NCBI GenBank assembly: GCA_964532595.1
Contig: CAZHIQ010000013.1
Span: 21,537-85,536, forward strand
Direction: 5' to 3'
DNA: 64,000 nt
From: Chryseosolibacter sp964532595
GTDB lineage: Bacteria > Bacteroidota > Bacteroidia > Cytophagales > Cyclobacteriaceae
Both the position numbers and the translations under genes were made by a program. The notes under the pieces are model-generated. The model saw nothing but the letters and a program-made list of their open reading frames with translations, was not told the origin of the DNA and searched no databases. Below are positions 18,701 through 26,596 of the stretch, one piece after another (position 1 is the stretch's first letter; the number at the start of each line of letters is the position of its first letter).

Positions 18701-18809
18701 GGTAATCTGGTTCATGACGCTTGTGCTGATGGCTACGCTTTATTTTGATGTGCTTCGACGACTACTGCAGGGCATGGAAAGGATACCTGCCAAGTTTGAG
18801 AACCGATAA
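15777..18809 (+). CDS. TerB-like / ABC ATPase / ABC-2 membrane fusion transporter
   Basis: A 1010-residue multidomain protein. Residues 1-130 are helical and resemble a TerB-like tellurite-resistance domain (acidic helices, QADGNISETEE). Residues about 135-235 form a beta-rich segment with an FHA-like look (DVYFNGMPI, LAVGSLLRW). An ABC ATPase follows: Walker A GASGSGKST (about 270-278), signature ISGGQRKR (about 376), Walker B LFCDEPTSGLSS (about 397), then HQPSSDIF, as in the ABCG/eye-pigment subfamily. The C-terminal half has ABC-2 type membrane segments around a long charged soluble insertion (about 770-950). The exported substrate is unknown. The next gene (18828) starts 18 bp on and is likely co-transcribed. 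Confidence 0.85.
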   Translation: MSEPLLRAILRLFAVVAKEGDVTRQERELIRAFLNEHLSPNAVEGYMAYFDEITNAQEHGGDAERIRALCREINPELTKKQKIIIIVDLMSIIQADGNISETEERLVNIIGESFKVKPAEMAAIKRFVLGNSPADLDDRYILVVDRGEEGSLTRARQVRREKLDGFIAILFVETASIYFMKYVGATDVYFNGMPIKSGKIQVLAVGSLLRWDKDEPLYYGQVQNVFKKADEKKRITFEARDISYRFRNGKLGLRNIHLAEESGNLIALMGASGSGKSTLLHVLNGSEKPAEGQVLINGVDIHKEPQKVEGVIGFVPQDDLLIEDLTVYQNLYYAAKLCFSKRTEEEIDFLVLRVLEDLGLTEIRDLKVGTPLQKTISGGQRKRLNIGLELLREPAVLFCDEPTSGLSSRDSENIIDLLKELALKGKLVFAVIHQPSSDIFKMFDKLLILDTGGYQIYYGNPVDAVTYFKRSINLVNSEEGECHQCGNVNPEQIFNIIETKVINEYGHFTNERKVPAEEWNSIFRRSYKPRRVLSENSIPEPTLNIPGRLKQMTLFALRDVQAKISNKQYLIINLLEAPLLAFILAFIVRYYDQDGEYVFSKNLNIPAYLFMSVIVALFMGLTVSAEEIIRDRKILKREKFLHLSRSSYLCSKILILFGLSAVQTLSFVLIGNYVLEIHGMFLQHWFILFTTSCFANLLGLNISSGFNSAVTIYILIPLLLIPQLILSGVVVKFDKLNPRIGDVETVPLVGDLMASRWAFEAAMVSQFKDNRFEREFYMYDQVMAEADFKKIYLIPELKTKLQYALNRYRDEDPQVREQVEERLRVVKHEIERELVRIGEDRFPQVKSLTLAHFDSTLYEETNEFLVKLNNFYINRYNAADARKQEKVAAMTDSPEKEKEFERLKHQYHNETVAELVKNLSETNRIMERNGRIIQKIYPVYKKPDPDHLVDFNAQFYMPFKHFLNTDLDTYYFNMGVIWFMTLVLMATLYFDVLRRLLQGMERIPAKFENR

Positions 18810-18827
18810 GCTGCGCATTTTCCGGAG

Positions 18828-19598
18828 ATGTTTTTCTTTCTTTCCAAGACACTGAACTACCTGGTCATGCCGACCACGGTATTAATTACTCTTGTGTTGC
18901 TGAGTCTGCTCGTACGCCACCACGTGTGGAGGAGGCGCATCCGAGTCACGACGCTGGTGGTGCTCTTTGTATTTACCAACGACTTTATCGCTAATGAGTT
19001 AATGAGGGCATGGGAAGTCAGAGCGACACCTTACCGTGACATGACGAAGCACAGGATAGGTATTGTATTGACGGGGACGATGGTAGGGGGCCTTGAACCG
19101 GACGATCGCGTGTATTTTTCACGCGGGGCAGATCGGGTAGTCCATACAGTCCAGTTGTATAAGATGGGACTCATCGATCAGATTCTCGTTAGTGGAGGTG
19201 TCGGGCGGTTGTTCGGTACCGGAGTTCCTGAGGCTGAGAAATTTCGAGATGCAATGATGCTCATGGGGGTTCCTGATAGTGTTATCATTGTGGAAAGTGC
19301 ATCCCGTAACACGGCCGAATCTGCTGTCAACGTAATCCCTATTCTTCAGGAACTCGGATACACCTCCGAGGATTGTCTGCTTATAACGTCGGCCTTCCAC
19401 ATGCGTCGTTCGCTGGCCTGCTTTCAAAAGCAGGGCCTACAACTCGCGCCCTTCAGCACCGATTTCTACGCGGCGAGCCGATCACGCTACGGATTCCAAA
19501 CTTACTTCCTGCCGCAGCTTGGTGCGCTGGTGCTGTGGCACAAGCTGGTTAAGGAGTGGGTGGGGATGGTTGCGTATCGGGTAGCGGGTTACGTGTAG
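18828..19598 (+). CDS. YdcF/ElyC family (DUF218) membrane protein
   Basis: 256 residues. Two N-terminal hydrophobic segments (MFFFLSKTLNYLVMPTTVLI and TTLVVLFVFTNDF) are followed by a DUF218 domain. This domain has the IVLTGTMVGG strand-turn, LVSGGVGRL, ESASRNTAESA and LLITSAFHMRRS motifs. Family members such as ElyC affect envelope-lipid or peptidoglycan metabolism in Enterobacteria, but the reaction is not established. It lies 18 bp downstream of the ABC fusion gene and is probably translated from the same mRNA. A role in the cell envelope is inferred from family and topology. Confidence 0.85.
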   Translation: MFFFLSKTLNYLVMPTTVLITLVLLSLLVRHHVWRRRIRVTTLVVLFVFTNDFIANELMRAWEVRATPYRDMTKHRIGIVLTGTMVGGLEPDDRVYFSRGADRVVHTVQLYKMGLIDQILVSGGVGRLFGTGVPEAEKFRDAMMLMGVPDSVIIVESASRNTAESAVNVIPILQELGYTSEDCLLITSAFHMRRSLACFQKQGLQLAPFSTDFYAASRSRYGFQTYFLPQLGALVLWHKLVKEWVGMVAYRVAGYV

Positions 19599-19685
19599 AA
19601 TGCTGAAGTCAGTCTTGATTTCGGAGCGCGTGAATGCGATATTTGGAAAGGTGGCAAGACGGCCGGACACTTAACTAATTCCAGG

Positions 19686-20069
19686 ATGCGAATAACCATT
19701 CTTTTTTTTCTTCTCGCTCTTTCATTGCATGCCTATGCGCAGGACGCTGTTGTGAAACAGGTTACGGCTGAAGAGGCTCTTCATTTGAGGGACTCGCTGC
19801 CGGGCTTGGTCGTTATTGATCTGCGCACGCCGGAAGAATTGAAGCAGGGGAACATTCCTGGAGCGCGTGTTATCGATTTTTTTGGGCCAGACTTCGAGAC
19901 AGCCATTGGCTCACTTGACCGCGAGCAGCCTTATCTGCTCTACTGCGCCTCCGGTGGACGCAGTGGGGAGAGCGTTACATATATGAAGAAGCTGGGATTC
20001 CGATATATCTACGAAATGCCGGAAGGGTTCAACGGATGGCGAAAAAAGAAACTTCCTGTTGAGAAGTAG
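19686..20069 (+). CDS. Secreted rhodanese-like protein
   Basis: 127 residues: an N-terminal signal peptide (MRITILFFLLALSLHAYAQ), then one rhodanese domain. It contains VVIDLRTPEELKQGNIPGARVIDFF and the active-site loop YCASGGRSGES with its catalytic Cys. Rhodanese domains move sulfane sulfur or bind oxyanions; a periplasmic single-domain form is common in Bacteroidota, but the partner is unknown. It stops 3 bp from the convergent lipase-like gene with no terminator between. Confidence 0.88.
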   Translation: MRITILFFLLALSLHAYAQDAVVKQVTAEEALHLRDSLPGLVVIDLRTPEELKQGNIPGARVIDFFGPDFETAIGSLDREQPYLLYCASGGRSGESVTYMKKLGFRYIYEMPEGFNGWRKKKLPVEK

Positions 20070-20072
20070 CAG

Positions 20073-21272
20073 TCAGTCCATCATCGCCGCCAGCTTTTTC
20101 ACTACATCTTCCACGTAAGGTACGATCCCCGATCCATGGGTATGCCCTTTTAAGGTGATTAAAGTAATGTTTGTTGCGCCGTTGGCGGCAAGTTTCTCGT
20201 ATGTCGATACGCTATTGTCGTAGGGCACAGCCTGGTCTGCGTCGCCGTGATACATGTACATAGGGGCGATTGGCGTCCAGTCGGTAAGTGAGTTCTCGTT
20301 GAGGAGAGCCATAAACGTTTCAAACCGGGAGTCTCCGGGATTAGCGAGTAGTTCGGGGTTCAGCATTGCACTCACATCCTGGGTAAGGGCAGCATCTATT
20401 TCGCCTTTTGATGTGACACCATCAAAAAGCGAGGGGATAATCTCCGCATACTGCGGTGCGAACATTGTTGTGATAATGTCAGGGTTGTCGTAATACTCAG
20501 CGTAGGCCGCTCCTAAGTAAGCGAGGTAGTGCGGATTGGCGTACTGATGCACGGTGAAGAAGTGTTCCTGCATCTCCCGGAGGTCGTAGCCTCCGGCTGC
20601 GGGAAAAGAAGCCACAAGATTGAAACCTTCGGGGGCTGAGGTTTCCAATGCCTTATGCGCCGCCATGGTGATATAGCCGCCCTGCGAGTAGCCCGCAAGG
20701 TATACATCGGTATTGAACTTGACATCTCTCTGTTCGGCCCATTCCTTGGCGGCAACAAGCAAGTCTGTAACTGCCGAAGCTGTCGGAGCTTCAATGTAAT
20801 AGGGGTGGAGAACGGAGGTCGAGACGCCGAAGCCGAGCATATCGGGAATGACAGCAATAAACCCCATGGATGAAAGGGCGGCGTACAAGAGTACTTCTTC
20901 GCTGTTTCTTGATTGCATCGAGGGAGCATCTGCGTATTCGACAATCGTTCCGCGGTGAAAGCTGATCATCGGTACGCTCTCTTTAGTTTCAGGCAAGACG
21001 ACGAGACCTGAGGCCTCGATCTCCTGACCCTTGTAAGAAGTCTTATAGCTTATCTGATACACTCTGGCGCCGTTTTGAACGAGCGCCGGATCAAGGCCGG
21101 TTCCCGAGTATTGAACCAACAGCTTTAGTTGCGCGGCTGGCCAGGAGCCGACGGGTGTAGCAGACACAAATCGGGTCGGAGCCGGCCGGGGATCTTCGTT
21201 GGCATCTGAACAAGCCTGGAGGATAATCGCAATGAGCAGACATATCCAGCCGTATCGTATTTTCAGGAACAT
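20073..21272 (-). CDS. Secreted alpha/beta-hydrolase (secretory-lipase type) lipoprotein
   Basis: 399 residues with a lipoprotein signal (WICLLIAIILQAC, Cys21). The alpha/beta-hydrolase nucleophile elbow is AGYSQGGY. The acid is probably the Asp in MYHGDADQAVPYD, and the His is in LKGHTHGSG. The layout resembles secretory lipases (LIP family) and prolyl-oligopeptidase-like esterases. The likely role is hydrolysis of esters in the periplasm or at the cell surface; the substrate is unknown. A terminator-like hairpin lies upstream of it and belongs to the preceding SGNH gene, so this gene has its own promoter. Confidence 0.83.
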   Translation of the reverse strand: MFLKIRYGWICLLIAIILQACSDANEDPRPAPTRFVSATPVGSWPAAQLKLLVQYSGTGLDPALVQNGARVYQISYKTSYKGQEIEASGLVVLPETKESVPMISFHRGTIVEYADAPSMQSRNSEEVLLYAALSSMGFIAVIPDMLGFGVSTSVLHPYYIEAPTASAVTDLLVAAKEWAEQRDVKFNTDVYLAGYSQGGYITMAAHKALETSAPEGFNLVASFPAAGGYDLREMQEHFFTVHQYANPHYLAYLGAAYAEYYDNPDIITTMFAPQYAEIIPSLFDGVTSKGEIDAALTQDVSAMLNPELLANPGDSRFETFMALLNENSLTDWTPIAPMYMYHGDADQAVPYDNSVSTYEKLAANGATNITLITLKGHTHGSGIVPYVEDVVKKLAAMMD

Positions 21273-21317
21273 AATTTCAATTTAGGAAGACCTTTATAAA
21301 AATCGGTACCTCTCAAA

Positions 21318-21346
21318 AGAAAAGGCCGCTGAGGAGCGGCCTTCTC
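21318..21346 (-). terminator. Intrinsic terminator after the SGNH lipoprotein gene
   Basis: On the minus strand the stem AGGCCGCT / AGCGGCCT (loop CCTC) is followed by TTTTCTTTT. It lies 18 bp beyond the stop codon of the minus-strand gene at 21364. Confidence 0.82.
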
Positions 21347-21363
21347 TGTTAAAGGAAGTCTTC

Positions 21364-23010
21364 TTACGGGTTGATGGGCAAGCCAGTAGCGCCGTAGTTT
21401 CCGATGTTTGCCTTGGGTATTTTCGCGCCGAATTTAGTATTGATGGCATCAATGATCACGTTGGCGATAAAGGCGTACCCACGACTATTCGGGTGAAGTC
21501 CGTCTTCGGAATACATACCCGTCGGAGGGTTAATGTTCGGCGTCAGAAGAACGCCATCGGAGATAATTCCCATGTTAGCAATCATGGCCATTTGCGCAGC
21601 GGCAATGTCGGCAAATGCTACGCGGTCGTTGTACAGATCATCCTCGGCTACACCCTTGATATGAGCGTTAAACGCTTCGAGGCGACTGAGTATTAATTGC
21701 GACTCCTCAGGAGTAAGTACGTATTGGTCTGCAACCGGGATGGATACTCCCAGAATCGCGTCGGCATCGGGCTCGCCGTCGCTGTCAACATCAATCGCCT
21801 GGCCGAGTACCGCCGCCGTTGACAACGGGATGATATCGGTCGCTGTTGCATGCCGCGCCTGAGCATAGGGCGCGAGAGCAGCGTAAGGCCCCACCATCAC
21901 GCCGGAAAGATCGGTGAGTAATTCATCCGTCAGCAGGATAGCGTTTTGTCCAGCCTGGTAGTTGAGTTTTCGGCGTGCTGCCTCTTCGGCGGTGATCACG
22001 CTCATTCCCACCATGCCGTCGAGAAAGGCGTTGTAATTGGCAGCAAGGTTTTCGTTCAGCATGGTGGCCGTTGCAGCGTCAAGCGGAACAGCGTTCCAGG
22101 GCACCGCAGTAAAGTGAGGCATTACAAACGGATTGGGATAGTTAACCAGTACGCCTTTGGCGTCAGGATTAGCATTCGCGAAGTCATGCAGCGCGCCGTT
22201 ATAAAGATTCCTGAAATCGCCGGCCGGCGTAAGCGGGGCCTTGGAGTCGTCACCTCCGTACGCCGCATTCAACAGGACATCATCCATTCCCAACCAGAAG
22301 AGAAAGAACGTACCGTTCTTAGCCATCGACGTGGCGGCATCAGCGACTAACGTAGTCCCGGGCGCCGATGCCATTCGGGCGAAGAAGGGAGAGAAGAGAG
22401 GATCAGCGTTATCAGCCCAGTTGCCGGTCTCGGTGGCGATATATGCCTGATACAACTGAATAGCGGGTACGCTGAAATCATTCAAATCTTCCGTTGGGGT
22501 AGCGCCCGGTTGTCCGGTGTATTGAAAAGGTGGAGTGGGAGACGGCAGGGCATCGGAGTTTCCTACTGTTCCCGACAGCACCGGTGCGGGCTGCGGAGGA
22601 GTGCCTTGTAAGCGGAAACGACCAAGAATCGTAGTGCCGTTCGGATTTGGATTGATAAAGATGTTGAAGCCATTCTCGGAGCCGATGTTCGCTTGATTGA
22701 ACACACCTCCGCCAACGCACTCAAATTGCTTGGCAAGGATGCGTCCAACGGAACGTTGCTGGCCCTGTGTGAACAGTGCGCCGGCCTGAAAACCCGCCGT
22801 ATAGGAGGTGCCGATGGCGACGAATTTGGAGAAATCAGCCGATCCGGCCGAAGCATCAGTCGGACATTCTTCCGCTGGTGCGTCAGGACAAATGATACTC
22901 GGGTCGTTGGAAGGACACGGGTTCGCTGTATTGTCGACAAGTTCCTGCTCGCACGATACGGCAAATAACAGTACCGTCGACGCTATCAAGATATGATTAA
23001 GTTTTTTCAT
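21364..23010 (-). CDS. SGNH/GDSL hydrolase family lipoprotein
   Basis: I start at 23010 (MKKLNHILIAS, lipobox FAVSC, Cys20), giving 548 residues; the in-frame ATGs 27 bp upstream would overlap the receptor gene stop. The SGNH nucleophile motif is FVAIGTSYTAG (Ser69) and the C-terminal DxxH is in EDGLHPNSRGYAF. A long insertion between them contains WLGMDDVLLNAAYGGD, the block III-like Asn region. The protein is predicted to be an outer-membrane-anchored esterase. It lies 7 bp downstream of a TonB-dependent receptor and is followed by a terminator, so the two form a unit. The pair probably processes and imports an esterified or lipid-like compound; that is inference. Confidence 0.85.
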   Translation of the reverse strand: MKKLNHILIASTVLLFAVSCEQELVDNTANPCPSNDPSIICPDAPAEECPTDASAGSADFSKFVAIGTSYTAGFQAGALFTQGQQRSVGRILAKQFECVGGGVFNQANIGSENGFNIFINPNPNGTTILGRFRLQGTPPQPAPVLSGTVGNSDALPSPTPPFQYTGQPGATPTEDLNDFSVPAIQLYQAYIATETGNWADNADPLFSPFFARMASAPGTTLVADAATSMAKNGTFFLFWLGMDDVLLNAAYGGDDSKAPLTPAGDFRNLYNGALHDFANANPDAKGVLVNYPNPFVMPHFTAVPWNAVPLDAATATMLNENLAANYNAFLDGMVGMSVITAEEAARRKLNYQAGQNAILLTDELLTDLSGVMVGPYAALAPYAQARHATATDIIPLSTAAVLGQAIDVDSDGEPDADAILGVSIPVADQYVLTPEESQLILSRLEAFNAHIKGVAEDDLYNDRVAFADIAAAQMAMIANMGIISDGVLLTPNINPPTGMYSEDGLHPNSRGYAFIANVIIDAINTKFGAKIPKANIGNYGATGLPINP

Positions 23011-23017
23011 TGCGGTC

Positions 23018-25786
23018 TTAGTTAAGGAATTCATCAAACGTCAGAGAGATGTAGTACTGTTGTCCGACGAAAGGACCTCCGAGGTTCGTCCTGTAGTCTT
23101 TCCCGGCGATGTTTGTTCCTCCAAGTTTAACGATGGTTTTGATAGAAGGTACTTTGTAACTCACCTGAGCATCAAGCGTACCGTACGAAGGAACGTTCCA
23201 GGCGCCGAAGTCGGACTCCCAAAGGAAGTCTTCCTGCCAGCGGAAATTCAGATTAAACCCGAGGTTGTTGGCAAGTTTCCGGTTGCTGATTCCCAGACTG
23301 AACTTGTTCTCCGGAGTGTTAAAACCTGCGCGGAAGTTGCTGTCAGGTGATGGATCGTAGTCGAATGTCGAGTAGGTATATGATCCGTTGAACTGGAAGT
23401 TCGAGGGGAGATTGTAGGTGATTCCCAATCCAACGCCCAACGAGGTTACATCCTCAGGGAAGTTGACGTAGGCTGAATAGACTGTGCCCGCAGGGACTAC
23501 GTTGCCGTGGTGAAGTGTTGCCTCCCGCAGTACATAATCCTGTCCGCCAATGAAGTCGGTATACCGGGTGTGGTAAGCATTCAGGTCGATCAGAAGATCG
23601 TTGCTGATAATGCCCTTGTATCCAATTTCAAATGACTTGAGTTGTTCGGGGCCGATGTAAGGAACGAACGCCGTAGTCAGCAGACTGGGGTCTCCTCCTT
23701 GCGGAGAGCCGCCGGCGAGGGATCCGCCGGAAGCCAGGTATGCGTTGTACGATGCCAGCGTATAGGCACCTCCTTCATGTAGCCCATACCGCTCGGCGTT
23801 GGCCCGAGCACTACCGAGTAATGTATTGGTACCCACAGGGAAGTAGATGTACTGCGCCTGTGTATCAGGGTTCCGGAATCCGGTCTGGAAGGATGCCCGG
23901 AGGTTATGGGTGCGACTAAAGGTATATACCGCCGATATACGCGGTGTTACGCGGCCCTCAAAGTTTTCGTTCTTGTCGTAGCGAAGCGAACCGGTGAGCT
24001 TCAGCGCTTCGGCCAGCGTCTTCGAAATTTGGGTGTAAACTCCGTACTCGTCTATGTTGATTCGCTCGAAGTCCTGTCCTTCAGCGGGATCTTCGTTGAA
24101 GATCGTGCCCTCGGAGAAGAGACTGTAACGCCTGAAGTTTCCACCGACCTGGATTTCTGCGAAGGAAATGTGATCTGCGAGGTTGTAGTTGAATTCACCG
24201 TGGTAGAGACGCGAGTTGTCGATGAACTTGGCGCCTGCCGGCGTGCGCTGGAAGTAATCGTTGCGCACGCTTTCAACGAGTTGTTTGAACTCTGCTGAAG
24301 TGGGATCGGGGCGTCCGGCATCCGCTTGCATCCGCGCAAACTGGTGAGCGGCATATTCATTACCTGCCGGCACTCCCTGCTCGGCAAAATACCCTTGCAT
24401 AGCCAGTACAAAGGCCTGACCGTATGTAGGAGCCCATTCCGCGGCCGTAGGACTGATGCGCTCGTTGACCAGGGCACCCAGCGCGGCCATGTTATAACTA
24501 TCACCGGCATCCGTCATCGTCACGTAGCCGCGAAGGAAGAAGTTCGGTGAGCGTAGTTCCGCCTTGTGAAACTGCTGGGTAAAATTGCGCAGTGCGTACT
24601 TCTGTGATCCCTGATAGACCGAACTACCTCCGCCATGGCGGTAGTTGTAAAGGGCTTCCAGTTTGTCGGTGACGCGGTAGTGTAACGCTACATCGCCTTT
24701 GATGCTCCGCGCAACGTAATCGTCAATAAGATCTTCCTCTTTCCATCCGGTTCGACGAAGATCGAAGGGGGGAATATTGGGAACCCCTACGTTGAACGCG
24801 ATGCGGGTATCATCACCGTAAAGGTTAACACCGTCGAAGTTGGGCTGACCGACGAGGTTGACGGGAGCGTCGGGTCGGTTTACGTCAGTGGTGTAGTCGT
24901 TGGCATGCCAGTCTTCTGCATCCAGGATGGAGAAGTTTACCTTGAAGGCAAACCGGTTGTTAAAGGCCTTCGCGTATCGCAATCCGAAGTTGTAAAAGGG
25001 AAACGCTTCTCCCTGTGCATCGGAGCGGGTAATTCCTCCTTTAATCTGGGCGCTGAGACCTTGATACTCGAACGGGCTCTTGCTGTTCATGAGCAGGACG
25101 CCGTTAAAGGCATTCGGACCGTAGAGGGCCGATGCGGTTCCTGGTAACAACTCCATACTCTCCAGGTCGAGTTCGCCGATTCCGACAATGTTACCCGTTG
25201 GGAAGTTGAGGAGGGGAGCCTGAGTATCAATACCATCTACCATCTGGACGAAACGCGTGTTGGCGATGGTTGCAAATCCCCGCGTGTTGATCTGAGGGAA
25301 GTTCAGACTGCTGGAGGTGAATTGTACGCCCTTAACATGGGCGAGGGCATCGTAAAACTCCGGGGCTGCGGATTGCTGAATAGCGATAAGGTCGAGTTTT
25401 TCGATCGTTACAGGCGACTGAAGAATACTCTCCTCCACCCGGGAGGCCGAGACCACGATCTCTTGTCCGAGAATTGTCTGTTCCTGCAGTACCACGTTCA
25501 ATCCCGATGTGTTGCCGCCGGTGATCTCGATTTCCTGAGCGGTGTAGCCCACGAAGGAGAATACGAGGGTAAAAGGAGGCGGAGTACTTACCGTAAGGTT
25601 AAACCGGCCTTGCGTGTCGGAAATCGTACCGATTACCCGACCTTTTACCTGAATGTTTACGCCGGCCAGTGTTTCGCCCGTTGCGTCGGAAACCGTTCCC
25701 GACACGGTGGTCTGAGCAAAACAAATCGAGGTTATCAACAGGCCAAAAACCAGCGATAACCCCGAACGCTTGTAGAGTTGGTTCAT
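23018..25786 (-). CDS. TonB-dependent receptor with carboxypeptidase-regulatory-like N-terminal domain
   Basis: Outer-membrane active transporter of 922 residues. It has a signal peptide ending at SICFA, then a CarboxypepD_reg-like domain (TVSGTVSDATGETLAGVNIQVKG, about 26-110). The plug domain follows (VVSASRVEESILQSPVTIEKLD to LPGTASALYGPNAFNGVLLM), then the 22-strand barrel with repeated aromatic strand ends. No SusD-like protein follows; instead there is an SGNH lipoprotein. The receptor is thus not a standard Sus glycan system and is closer to siderophore/lipid-type receptors with a carboxypeptidase-like domain. The ligand cannot be read from the sequence. The C-terminal residues ISLTFDEFLN end the last strand slightly unusually, with Leu-Asn after Phe. 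Confidence 0.93.
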   Translation of the reverse strand: MNQLYKRSGLSLVFGLLITSICFAQTTVSGTVSDATGETLAGVNIQVKGRVIGTISDTQGRFNLTVSTPPPFTLVFSFVGYTAQEIEITGGNTSGLNVVLQEQTILGQEIVVSASRVEESILQSPVTIEKLDLIAIQQSAAPEFYDALAHVKGVQFTSSSLNFPQINTRGFATIANTRFVQMVDGIDTQAPLLNFPTGNIVGIGELDLESMELLPGTASALYGPNAFNGVLLMNSKSPFEYQGLSAQIKGGITRSDAQGEAFPFYNFGLRYAKAFNNRFAFKVNFSILDAEDWHANDYTTDVNRPDAPVNLVGQPNFDGVNLYGDDTRIAFNVGVPNIPPFDLRRTGWKEEDLIDDYVARSIKGDVALHYRVTDKLEALYNYRHGGGSSVYQGSQKYALRNFTQQFHKAELRSPNFFLRGYVTMTDAGDSYNMAALGALVNERISPTAAEWAPTYGQAFVLAMQGYFAEQGVPAGNEYAAHQFARMQADAGRPDPTSAEFKQLVESVRNDYFQRTPAGAKFIDNSRLYHGEFNYNLADHISFAEIQVGGNFRRYSLFSEGTIFNEDPAEGQDFERINIDEYGVYTQISKTLAEALKLTGSLRYDKNENFEGRVTPRISAVYTFSRTHNLRASFQTGFRNPDTQAQYIYFPVGTNTLLGSARANAERYGLHEGGAYTLASYNAYLASGGSLAGGSPQGGDPSLLTTAFVPYIGPEQLKSFEIGYKGIISNDLLIDLNAYHTRYTDFIGGQDYVLREATLHHGNVVPAGTVYSAYVNFPEDVTSLGVGLGITYNLPSNFQFNGSYTYSTFDYDPSPDSNFRAGFNTPENKFSLGISNRKLANNLGFNLNFRWQEDFLWESDFGAWNVPSYGTLDAQVSYKVPSIKTIVKLGGTNIAGKDYRTNLGGPFVGQQYYISLTFDEFLN

Positions 25787-25900
25787 ACGTAGTTAGGTTA
25801 AATCAAGGTTATTCAATGAGCGCTTAATTGACTGAATAAACACAACATTTAACTAAAAATCCAGTAAAACGTAGTAAAAAAACGTTTGCGGAAAGGGGGA

Positions 25901-25948
25901 GTGTTGACGAGTTAGAGTGTTGAAGGCTTATAGTGTTAAAGTGTTCCC
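25901..25948. repeat. Degenerate 8-bp tandem repeat tract 1 (consensus GTGTTARA)
   Basis: Six consecutive octamers: GTGTTGAC, GAGTTAGA, GTGTTGAA, GGCTTATA, GTGTTAAA, GTGTTCCC. The tract lies at the 3' end of scoB, whose stop codon (25936-25938) falls inside it. Tracts 2 and 3 nearby have the same unit and orientation. Confidence 0.75.
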
Positions 25949-26592
25949 TCTGGGATTTCTCCTTCAACGATGAGCTTTCCTGCTGTGCAGTTTCTGATTT
26001 GTTCAACCGAGACGCCGGGAGCTCGTTCGATAAGGCGGAATCCTCCGCCGGGGGCGATGTCGAGAACGGCCAGGTCGGTGACGATTTTCTTAACGCAGGC
26101 GATACCTGTAAGCGGAAGTGTGCAAGCGGGAAGAAGCTTTGAGCTTCCGTCTTTGCTGCAGTGTTGCATAGCGACAATGATATTGCGGGCAGAGGCTACG
26201 AGATCCATCGCACCGCCCATCCCTTTAACCATTTTTCCCGGCACCTTCCAGTTGGCGATGTCTCCGTTTTCCGAGACTTCCATGGCTCCGAGAATAGTGA
26301 GATCAATATGTCCACCGCGAATCATCGCGAAGCTTTCGGCCGAGTTAAAAAGCGCCGACCCGGGCATCATGGTAACCGTTTGCTTTCCGGCGTTGATGAG
26401 GTCGGCATCGACCTCGTCTTCATAAGGAAACGGACCGATTCCCAGTAAGCCGTTTTCCGACTGAAGTACGACATTGATTCCTGCCGGGATAAAATTGGCT
26501 ACCAGCGTGGGTATGCCGATGCCCAGGTTGATGTACATGCCGTCTTTGATTTCCTGAGCGATACGCCGGGCAATTCCAGTTTTGTCGAGCAT
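25936..26592 (-). CDS. scoB: 3-oxoacid CoA-transferase subunit B
   Basis: Beta subunit (218 residues) of succinyl-CoA:3-oxoacid (acetoacetate) CoA-transferase, which activates acetoacetate with CoA from succinyl-CoA. I start at 26592 (MLDKTGIARRIAQEIKDG); the upstream in-frame extension would overlap scoA and lacks family similarity. The catalytic Glu is in QSENGLLG, and GIGIPTLVANF, GGHIDLTILGAMEVSENGD and PLTGIACVKKIVTDLAV are family blocks. Four bases separate it from scoA. The last codons and the stop lie in an 8-bp repeat tract, so the C-terminus may have been shaped by the repeat. Confidence 0.94.
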   Translation of the reverse strand: MLDKTGIARRIAQEIKDGMYINLGIGIPTLVANFIPAGINVVLQSENGLLGIGPFPYEDEVDADLINAGKQTVTMMPGSALFNSAESFAMIRGGHIDLTILGAMEVSENGDIANWKVPGKMVKGMGGAMDLVASARNIIVAMQHCSKDGSSKLLPACTLPLTGIACVKKIVTDLAVLDIAPGGGFRLIERAPGVSVEQIRNCTAGKLIVEGEIPEGTL

Positions 26593-26596
26593 GGCA

